From the NCBI GenBank assembly GCA_019915015.1, contig JAHBBC010000046.1, forward strand, positions 62,001 to 126,000: a stretch of 64,000 nt of DNA, written 5' to 3'. Below the pieces are notes generated by a model. That model made no database searches. It was not told the DNA's origin and worked only from the letters and a program-made list of their open reading frames with translations. Position numbers and translations under genes: made by a program. This DNA is from Auriscalpium vulgare (Eukaryota > Basidiomycota > Agaricomycetes > Russulales > Auriscalpiaceae). This document shows, one piece after another, positions 34,055 through 44,362 of this stretch. Each line of letters opens with the position of its first letter. Position 1 is the first letter of the stretch.

Positions 34055-36289
34055 CCCGCGCGGGGGATGTGCAGGGAGTCGGCAGGGCGTAATACGTGCT
34101 TAGGCAGAGCGAGGGCGCGGGGGCAGGCGAGGCAGCGCCCTTTTGAAGGCCCGTGTGCGTGTGCGTGAGCGTGTCCGTCCCGTCCGCGCGTGCAGAATCA
34201 GCGTCGCCAAAGCGCGGGCTGCGCGAACCGGAGCGCGAGGGCGAACCGGTACGTTGCATGTGAGCTGGACTGGACCGGGGAAACGTGGGATCTGCTCGTG
34301 CGCGGGGGAAGGCTGGGGGCAGGCGGGCACGAGGCAGGGGCGCGAATGCGGTATATCTTCTTTCGCGCGAAGGCAAGACTTGACGCCTACAAATACGTGC
34401 GCAACGGCGACAACAATTTCGACGAGGACGGCGAAGACTTGCTGGCGGGCGGGTGGCGGCGGTGGTGGTGGTTGCGGACAAGCAGCGGGAGCGTTGAAAG
34501 TGGGAATATAAAATGGCATTTGCGGCAAGATGACACGGCGGCGGCGAGTACCCCAGATCTGTCGTCCGATCGCGGCCCAGACAGGTTAGTGCCTTAGTCA
34601 GCCGGCTCCCGTCCCACGCTGAGCACGCTCAACAAAGACCCATTGTAAAATTGATGCCCCCGTTACTCGACATAACACCAGCTGTAGCAAGCAGAGATAA
34701 CGCCACTTAAGCAAGGACAAAACCACTGGAACAACCCCAGTTCTCGTATTGTACTCGCACATAAGGTCGCGTGGCGCCATTTTGTTTGGGGTCATACGGG
34801 GTCCCTAATGTCGGGTTCCTGGCACCCCAGCCACTGCCAGATGCACCCCGGCCACCGATCTGACCCCGGCCACCACGTGCCGTATGCGTTTGCCACAGCC
34901 CGGTATCCTCGACAACGCACCCCCGTCGCCCACGGCCTGCAGATCACCACGCAACGCTGGCAACGCGTTTCTTGTCTTACTCGGCCGTTTTGGTTCACCC
35001 TGCACGACGTGCCCTGTGCACGCAACAGCCCGCGAGTCCGACCGACGTCGCCCGAGATTCGCCCCGCGGAGCATGGCCACACGGAACCGCGCTCTTTGGG
35101 CCGGGGCCGCCTCGAAGAATATCCTCAGCATTTCCCCGCACCGGCTCAGGTCGCCGGTCCAACTATCTAATACTGACCCCAACGCCACTGGAATGAACGG
35201 GCCCCGAGATCACTGAGCGTGGCATGGCCATGTCCTCGTACGTGCAATATTGATCCGGGGGCGAGCGTGGAGGACGTCAATGCGGAGTGATGCACACACG
35301 CATCTGAGGCAGGATGTCCGATGATTCATGACGCCGGGTACGTCGCCTCCGCTCCTTTACTTACTCCATTTGCAAAATTGTTTACTCCCGAGCAGGTCGC
35401 GTGTGCGCGTTCAATGTATACATATGCTCGCGCGCGAGTATCCGCCACCATTTCTCCCGATGCATGTATGTCCGACCCTCCCCGCACAACTCGTATGTCG
35501 AGCCTCGATTGACCTCGAATTCACGCAGCTTGCCCACTACCCACTGCCCAGGTAAACCCGACCCGCGGATCTATATCGGCGCCCATATGGCGGCGTATAC
35601 AGCAAGTACCTGTGACATCACCGCATATACCTCGAGGCGTTTGGAGCTGGCGCGTGGGCATGCCAACGCGGAGCGTTGCCGACGGAAGGACGCCAGGAGT
35701 TAGTCGTGGTGTGTGGCAAATTGACCAGGACGATGTGAGTACCCTGACCCACTCAATGGTCAGCAGGACACCGAGCTGACGGACTATTGAATTTGCAGTT
35801 CGAGCGTCTACCGAAGACGATTGCTCGCTCTCGTGCATCCATCCCAAACCTTCCCTCCTCCTTCTCGACATTTCTCATACCTCGGCGCCTGCACCGACCG
35901 TCCTCGCGGTGACGCACAACCTCATCTCGCGAGACCGGCCCAGCGAACATTCCGGAGCTTCTACCCCACAGCGCGCAGCCCCGCTATATCTGTCGCGCAC
36001 AGTCGAACAGCTACGTGCGTCATGGTTGACGTGTGGTCTCCGTCGCGGTCTCGTCGGCGATGGACTTGGAAACTCACGGATCGAATTGGGAGAAGTGAGT
36101 GTCAGACTTGTTACACCGCGACTTGGACAAGATGACTGAAATAAATCCCAACCGACAGTTTGGTTGGAGGCCTGAGGCTAGAAGTTAATGTATGGATGAC
36201 CACCGCGCATACACTTATCTCTACCTCCCGGACGCCGAGCCACAGGACTAGCGACCCACACACATCTTCTGGACGTTTCCCACACCGGC
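34055..36289. other. No confident gene
   Basis: Broken frames on both strands. 35,945-36,020 resembles 36,315-36,390 (shared CACAGC..GCAGCCC and CAGAGTCGAAC-type blocks), a local duplication at the edge of repeat copy B. Confidence 0.45.
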
Positions 36290-39200
36290 GCGCTCACAGA
36301 TCACGCGACGCCAGCGCAAATTTCGAGGGTTCTGCTCCACAGCATGCAGCCCGGCTATGACTGTCGCTCAGAGTCGAACCGTTATGCGGGATTTGCGCCT
36401 GGGACGGCGCAGGCCTTAGTCCTAATGCGAGAGGTAAGCTTGCTTAGCGTTGTGCTCTGGACGGCGCAAACTTAACACACATCCAGCTCAGGCCCACGCG
36501 CATGCACTCGGCTCTCCCTTCTCCTTCGCATGGACCCATATAGTCAACGCTACGAACTTCCCTCCCATATGGCCCAGCCGGTGCATGACGTCATCAAGCG
36601 ACCTTTGTCTGCGCCTTTCTCCGTCGCAGCCCGCATACACCCACTGGCCCATCGTTTTTCTGGACTCTCCACGCGTCCGGTAGTTATCATTTGATCTTGC
36701 GGAGAGATACTGTTAAATGGGTCGCGCGGATGGACCGCGCGGGTCTCGGAATGCTGCCTCTGCAGGGGCATGCTGTTGAAAGGTGGGATGAATTGATACG
36801 CTTGCCATTGCAAATATGACTTACCGGATCGAAAACACCAGCCAGCTCACTTCGAAGAGCTGATTTCTCCACTCGGAAAGAACACTGCGCCCTCCATGTC
36901 ACGGTCCCTACAACCATCCCACATCTCATATGCGCCTGCTCACAGGGCAGAACTCGTCAATCAACCATTTCCAAGTGCCCGCGCATACACCCCGAGCACG
37001 CTCCCCCGGCAGTCTGGCTAGACACCTTTGTCCCTGTTCGACCCTGTTCGACCCAGGCGCAATTAGCCTTTGAGGCTTAATTAAATGGGCGCCGCCGATC
37101 GATCAAGCGGTTCTGTGAGATGCTGAATGCTGCTGCGGTGTCAATAGCAGAATACGAACGAGCTACTGCGCCACTCCTCGATCGCGGGGCCCTTCACACC
37201 CCGTATCCTTTCAAGCCGTCAAGCTTCAAGCGCTGCTTTCGCGTTTCGAAGACACGACGCAATGCCCAGCACCTTTTGTGCCCCGGGACGGAGCGCGATA
37301 CACGGAGCCGCTCATTGCGTGCGATCTCGGTAAGCCGCGCTCTTCCGAATTCATCCCGCGACGTGCGCTGATGACTGCTTAGACGTGTCCACAATGCATG
37401 GCATGACCATGGGATACTGCAGCGCTCTACTTCGCGGGCTCACGGCAGCGCCACGTCCAGCGAGCGAGCATGCGGCCCAATGTAATACATATGCTGCACG
37501 CCGGCCGCGCCACCTGTTCCTGCGATCGTCCTCGCGCTTTCCGCTTAACATATCAAAGGGCCCAAGCGCTGCGCTCGGCCTGCAGGCGTTGTGGAGCGCG
37601 CTTGATCCCTTTGTACACCCAGGCGCATATCTACCAAACGAAACATCTCTCGGGAACGTTTTCTACGTCACGCCTTGTTCGGCCCATAGTGCCTTGCGAT
37701 CTTCCTCGCGGTTCAAGACACGTCCTGCAGGCGTCGTGGAAACCCGCGTCGTGTCTTTGTCCGTCGTCCGGCGACGTTTCACGATGGCGCTGCGCGAGCC
37801 GCGCGTCGACCCTACGCACTCGGTACGCCTAGCTGTCATCCTTCGTTCCGCACCTTGCGCTGACGAACGGCGCCTAGACATGCGTGAGTTGAAAGCCGGG
37901 GTACCGTGGCCATGGAGATACTGCTGCGCCGTGGGAGGGCCGTGCTCGCCGGGTCCGCGGTCGGAGGTCGCCCGTCGCTCATGCCTCCGAAACGTGGACG
38001 TGCGACCGTGATACGTAAATCAAATTCGTTTTTTAAAGGCAGAGTCAAGCGTAGACGAATTTAAGATGAAGGGCTGTCAAATACCTTCAAGCTGTCTCTC
38101 GTGCAGGCCATCCACCTCCGCACGGACCTCTCCCCTCCTACACTCGACTTCCCGGACACAACTAGGTATGCGCGGCCCGGCCGGTTATGTGCGCCGTGAC
38201 GTCGTCCATGCGTAATAAGTAGGCCGCCTCGCATCCCCGACTGCCCGCGGCGCGCATGCTCCCCCAATTTATCATTTTATGGGTCTACCTCCATCAACCG
38301 GTTCGCGCTCAAGCCGATCGCTTCGCGCGCATAAGGCAGCCAGCACGCCTGTCCAACGCTGGTCAACAAAAGTGCGGCCCGAGCTGCGGACGCGTGCTCG
38401 CAGTCGCGGCTCTTCCATCTCAAGGTGCCCTGCGCGCGAGGAGCAGCAGTTCCCTCGTTTGTGCGCATCCTTCGGCGGCGCCCGCGCCCGTATGTCATTC
38501 ACCCCACGAGATCGCGAAGGCGCTGCGCTATAATCGCGCGGCGCTGCACTCCTGGGCATATCTCTGCCATTCGCGCGCTGGTCCTGCGCTGGTCCGCACA
38601 CGCCATGTGCTTCCTCTCCATCCCGCGGGCTATATTTACCGTGCGGCGAGGGTAGGTGCGCTGCCCGACGTAGTGCTGCGGTATTTTCGCTGCGAAGAGT
38701 TCGTTCCGATGGCAGACGTATCTCTCGTTGGGTGCGCACATGATAGTGCGCGTGCGAGCGCGCATTCTGCCACAGGTGAGCCGCTGGCCTTTATCTTTGT
38801 TGAACGGATTCGCTAACTTATCAGCGATAGGAACTTTATAGACATGCTGTGCGCCGCTTCGACTTCGTCGTGGTCTAGCTCCTCCTGAGTGGCGGCGCGT
38901 ATTCTGCCAGAGGTGAGATGTCCGCTGGGCTAGCGAGATCCGTTGCAGCTGACTCTTTCTCCTTGTGCGCTTCAGGCTGCCAGGGCGCACGTTTGCGATG
39001 CTGTGCAAGCAGTCCAATGGCCGATCGCGATCATCTCTGCGCCGCCCTGTGTGGCGGTGTCCTCGCCCAATATCTCTCCGCGATGTCGCTCGAGGAGCGC
39101 CTCTTGCCCGTGGAATAGTTTCTCAAGTTCGAGTGAGCGCTGATCGGTTCGCACTTTAGCAAGCGCCGCCTCCGCGTCGTTTCTGTTGGAAGCTCGATAC

Positions 39201-40440
39201 GACCCGGTCCCTGTCCTCTACCACAAGTTCTCCACAGCTCGGTGTGTTTTATTCGCAACGTCCTCCTGACCCACCGGCGGCGCAGGCAAGGACGATTATC
39301 TTTCAGATCCACGATCTCCTGCTCGCATATACCTTCCATCAATTCTAGCGCTGCGTTCTCGATTATCTGTGCGTGCGCGTAGGAATTCTTCGTGAAGGCG
39401 TTGTGCTCAGGTGCCAGCAATCTCACGCCCATCAATTCACTGCACGGCTCCACCGCTTTCGAAGTAGACTACCAGAAGCCGCGCCGTTGTACGTCCGAGG
39501 ACCTGTTGTCCCCCACGCCCACCGCCGTTCCTAGCACTAATCGCCGCCGTGCGACCAGCCCAACCTGCTACCAAGTTGCTCGTTCAGCCCATTGCCGGTT
39601 CACCCCCTAGACGTCAACGCACCCAGAACCGGCTCGACCGTCTGCGCTGTGAATTCTAGAATCTTCGTTGCGTCGTCTCACTGCCCAGCTGCTTCTTTCA
39701 TTTCGTCGCCCATCGCGGATGCTAGTTTACCCCACACTTCCCCGGGCTGGGCCCCGCGACGTGTGCCGCCCGGCATAAATGCGTCTGAATGCCTGCGAGT
39801 GCGTGCGTTCGCGTAGGCCCTTGTGGGACGCGCAGGCTTTTGGAGCCTAGGTGCTAGGTGTGTGATGCCGCGGGTCAGGTGGTTTATGACGCGGGCTGAT
39901 TCGCTTCTATGCATGTGTACGCAGGCGCTGTGCGGACGCGAGTGAATGGCATGCATGCAACCGCTGCCCACACGAGGTGTGCCTGGGGCCCGTCATCGAT
40001 CATTGCGGGGGCACCTGACGGGCTCGCAGTGTGCACCTGGCCCTGAAACACCTTCGTCATTGTCGGGACGGGGATATAGACGCCTCGCTGGTGATTAGGA
40101 TGGCCTTTCTGCCCCGTCCAGCGCCCCGCGTCCCCCGAAAAGACCTCTGCTTGCGACTCATGGCGTCCCATTGCTTGCCGCGGTTCACGCTCAACTTGAC
40201 ACTCGTCTATTTCCACGCTGTGTGTCTCAACTTTGGTGCATGTTTGCTTGTGAATCTGTGGCGTCAGCGGGCGAGATGTGCGCATAGATGGGTCATAGAG
40301 ACGGCGGCCGGCGTGACGGGGAGTATCGGAGGCAGTATGGCTACAGCTGCTGCGCGGAGTGGACCAGGTGATGTCCTTGTGATCTCTTACTCTCGCTGAG
40401 ACGCTGACGGACTTCTCGTTGTTACAGCATCGTACGTTCG
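36290..40440 (+). repeat. Copy B of the diverged ~4-kb dispersed repeat
   Basis: Collinear with the reverse complement of 16,760-20,775 (copy A). Both copies share GATATAGACGCCTC, the stretch before TCTGTTGGAA..CGACCCGGTCCCTG, and TATTCTGCCAGAGGT. Copy B has insertions relative to A (for example 37,400-37,500 and 39,500-39,830). Open frames such as the one at 38,256-38,816 are not conserved as proteins between copies. Confidence 0.75.
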
Positions 40441-41186
40441 CGGATAATTCGAACGCTGCACAAATGTGTTAGTAACTTCCTGGAGGTTCGACTGAAAACA
40501 GGCGGCGGAACTGTTGCGTCTCCTGTTCCGCAAGCGCAGCCAAAGGAGTGGGCGTTGTAACGCTTCATGGATGTACTTCATACGTGATCCGACAGCACTC
40601 GGGTGCTTAGTTGAAATTTGATCATCGAATGGATGAACCTCCCTGTCAACACATGTTGCAGTACATCGCAAGGCCAATGCAATCTCCACGCCGTTCGACC
40701 GGACCTCCCGACATCAGAGCAGCGATGAGCGAGGTTCACGCAGAGGTGCCTTGCCGCTGGACACCTGACGCAAATTCCTTCAGCCATTGGGAAAATTCCT
40801 TAATCTAGAGCGATGTATTACACTGAGACTTGTCGTAGAGGCGGGAGACGGCAAACCTCTCGAAAAAGATATGGCACTCGTCCGTCCCGAAAGATGTAGA
40901 GTCAACGAGTCTCTGGAACTTAACCCGCATTGGATGTACATGAGGGACCGGAATTGGCTCGGATCTTCTGCAGAGCCTTCTTCGTTCTTGGAGGTTCGCA
41001 TTAAGAAGAAAAGTGCCAGCAGAAGACGGTCAATCTCGTTCAGGCGGGATATCAAGACATGCATGGCGGCCACCAGCGTGGTCAGATAGCTGAGCAACGA
41101 CTACAAGGTGAGGTATATCAATATACACATTATGCCCTCGATACAACAAGGTGAAGTCGTACTGAAGTGAATCCGGATCTTCATGA
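40441..41186. other. Possible relic of an APH-like gene start
   Basis: On the minus strand, 41,097-41,060 reads LSYLTTLVAAM after a CTTGTAG acceptor-like site. This closely resembles LSSYLTALAAAL after TTTGTAG in the intact APH-like gene at 55.1-56.0 kb. The similarity fades after about 14 residues. Nothing else is recognised. Confidence 0.25.
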
Positions 41187-44011
41187 TCACCGGCGATTTC
41201 TGCTCTGACCTCCGCCACCCGCAGCAGCCGAGGCCGCGCCCCTCTTCATCTCCTCCTCATCGAGGCCCGCTTCGGCTAAGATACGTTCGACTTCTTCAAG
41301 GAGAGGCTTGTAGGCACCTGGATCAATCCGCGTCAGTTTAAGTGATGCCAGGCAGCATGTATGATCGTGCCGTACCATAGCGCTCCTCTGCGAGCGAGAA
41401 CCCATCCCGACGGAGCGATTTTCCGCGGTTCTCGCTGCTCTCGCGCGCCTTCTGTGCCCAGTACTCGCCTGCGCGCCGAGTCAACGTCACTCAGAGCAAA
41501 GGGAGGTTCGAATTCACGTACGAGAACGTGCGTAAAATACGGCGAGTGTTTCACCAGGCAGCGGCGTGCTCATCACGTCTTCTTCGCTTCGCGTAACATC
41601 TTTCGCCACGCCCATGAATGCCGTTGCCTGCTCTCTGAGGGAGTCCTTTCGAGCCCATCAGCAGGAGGTGATGAGCGTGGTGTGTAGGAACATACGACAA
41701 CGACGAGTTCCTCCGGTGGCTCCTCCTCCAGTATCTCGTCCTCCAGCTTGTCACGCGCGAGCTTCTCGACGGAGTCAACAGCAGTCTCATCGTCGCTGTC
41801 TTCGTCGTCATCTTCGTCGTCGTCGTCGTCTTCATCGTCTTCATCATCGCTGCTGCTCTCGTCGCCTTCGCCTGGCGCAGGCATGACGTCACTCGCCTTT
41901 AGGCAGACATACTTGTCCATCTTGTCCAGCTGGAGAGAGTAAAAGTCGTCCAGCGTGTACTCGCGGGAGCCGCGCTCAAAGATGCCGCCGTAGCTGTTGC
42001 CCCGCATGCGCATTAGAACGGTGCTGACAAATGGGAGAGAAGTTTTGCAACGCACATGTAGAGGGTGTTGCGTAGGACGGCGAGCATAGCGTTGTAACGA
42101 GGCATAGGTGTTGTCAACAACGGATCATCGGGGTCGACGGTCTCTGGCTCTGGAATCGGGCTCTTATCCAGGGGTGAGACAGAGCAGTACGGACAGATAA
42201 CGTCACACTAACCGCAAGGGTGGGCATAGCTTCTTCGTCATCGTCAGAGTTGTACTTCGCACTTTGCACCGCCGGTTTTCTTTTCTTTGCCCCGCCCTTC
42301 TTCTTCGGCTGCTTAAGTGCTAGGGACACCCACTTCCCGTCGCCCGTGAGCTGATAGCCGTTCCTACGCGACAAGGATATCAGAAACGTGCCAAAGGACG
42401 ACAGAAATATCTCACAAATCATTCCAGAACACGCTCTCCAGGGTCTCCTCTCCCGTGTCCTCATCCGTCACCCCGCCAAACAGGACGCCCATGTTCTTCG
42501 CAGGCCACAGAGTCATTGTGCAGCCCGATCGAAGGGACGGTGCATACGCAGTCGATTTCCGTTTGCGCCGCTCCCATTTTACGCTCAGCGGGTCGAATTT
42601 CTTCGAGCTGGCGCCCTCGTTTGATGTCAGAATCTCCATCCTGAGGGTTTAACTATGCTGAGCAGCGCCGGACAAATTGACATGGGGCGAACGTACCGTA
42701 AGAACCAGGTATCCTCCAGCATGACGCCGACCGGTCGCTTTCCCTTGACGTATTCTTTGCAGTACCCGCCTGCGATGGCGGAGCATCAGCAAAGCATTTC
42801 CAAGCATTTCCTAGACTAGATCACGACACGCTACTCACCGTGGAGTAAGATGCCATCCGCTGTGGGGAGGAAGGAGAAGCCGCTACGAGGTCTAGAGACA
42901 TGGCAAATAGGTCGACGATGGCGACGGAAATGGTAAGGCACAAACTTACGAAGGCTTGCGGTCCGCGTCTTTGACCTCCACTGTTTGCCACTTGTACTCC
43001 TGAGTGTCAAAAATCCACAGGTCGTTTAGATATCGAGCTGTGCGGGACATGAGGTCGTCGCTCAGGCCTTGTGTGACTGCAGGACGTACTGGTGATACCC
43101 GGATCGTAGAAGCCGCCGAAAAGCACAATGTAATGCTTCCAGATAGCCATCCTGCAGAACATGTGTTACTAGACGATAGAGGTGGAGATTGCGCTACGCA
43201 CCGATGCCCCGAACGCGCAGTAGGGCGCACCTTCGTCTCGATACGATCCCATGAATGCGTGGTGATGTCGAAGCACCAGAAGTCGCGGTAGTGGTGGAAA
43301 GTGTTCTGGTACAGCGACGAGAACTCGCCGCCTGCAAGCATGTAAGTACATTAGTTAGCCTACAAACTGTTACGATGAATGATAGCCTCGCACCGAAGAG
43401 GAAGAGCTTGCCGCCTCCTGCGGGAGACGCGACGACGGCGTGTGCGGATCGTGGGCCAGGACATGTTGGAGATACGAATTTCCGCCATTCATCCTGGACC
43501 TGAAGTCAACGGAGCATGGTGATTGTTAAAAACGAGTTGCTCACCTTCTCTGGGGAGTACCTGAATACATCGCTATAGAAGTACTGCATCGAGGCTTGTC
43601 GGAAGGATGATAAGGTCGAGGATTGTATAACGCACCGCTTTGCCGTCCTCGCTGAAGAATTCTCCACCTATGCACCAAAGATGGTTCCCGTTCGGACAAG
43701 CGGTGAGGCTCGCGTTCGCTCGTCTGCTCGGTGGCCCCTCCACGAGCTCCTCAGTCACAGCATGTGCGGCTTCCCACTCTCGTTGTATCTACTGAGTCAT
43801 GTAGCCGTTCAGTGACCAACACAAGGCGAAGAGTACAGAGGCACACATTTTCTAGGATCAGCTCGAGATTCTGATCGTCGTCTTCGAACTCGTCTTTCTT
43901 CGACTTGCCCGATTTCTTTTGCACCTTGCGCTCTGTCTTCTGCGCCAACTTAGTCTTCTTTGCTGCCTTGTTCGCCGCCTTTGATGTAGAGGCGGCTTTC
44001 TTTTTCGCCAT
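41187..44011 (-). CDS. Kelch-repeat protein, KLHDC4/Kel3 family (16 exons)
   Basis: Exons: 44011-43847, 43788-43636, 43583-43545, 43499-43394, 43331-43202, 43151-43099, 43037-42950, 42891-42839, 42769-42697, 42640-42416, 42363-42213, 42162-42056, 41993-41696, 41645-41522, 41468-41376, 41317-41187. They total 1,989 nt, or 662 residues, with all phases consistent. A basic MAKKK N-terminus and an acidic stretch precede Kelch blades with the classic GGE or GG then W spacing (GGEFFSEDG, GGEFSSLYQN..W, LFGGFYDPG, HGGYCKEY, LFGGVTDED, YGGIFERG). A long Asp/Glu run follows (about residues 500-530), then a C-terminal DUF4110-type helix (STPLPGETLAVFYARSREYW). Kelch propellers bind proteins; the exact role of KLHDC4/Kel3 is not settled. 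The length suits yeast Kel3 better than human KLHDC4. Confidence 0.9.
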
Positions 44012-44362
44012 TTAGTGGAAGTGGTCGAAGAGAAAGGGCGCTTCCCGGCAACTGCCGGACCAAGTTCCCCGCCTCAGAGTCATGGTAAAGGAAGTAGTCG
44101 AGGACACTATGGAATTGGGAATAGTGAGTTGTAAGTTAGTGAGTAGTCTCCGTGGCTGTCCTTGGCACAGAAGATAGTAGGGTATTCAAGGTGATGGAGG
44201 GGCAACATAGCCCTCGTTCTCCCCATTCGCGGCGCTTAATGAACATAGTGATGAATACACTAGACATTGATTCTCAAAACAATAACGAAAACAATGTAAC
44301 ATGTGTATAGGACAAATAGATCGAAGCATAGAAAATCTCCGTCCGTCATAAATCATCAATAA
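44012..44362. other. Intergenic, promoter of the Kelch gene and 3' flank of the next
   Basis: No gene seen. Both neighbours are on the minus strand, so this carries the Kelch promoter and the terminator region of the upstream gene. Confidence 0.4.

Noticed and set aside
38256..38816. 186-codon ORF in repeat copy B
   Set aside because: The homologous stretch of copy A does not keep the same frame as a protein, so it is repeat DNA.
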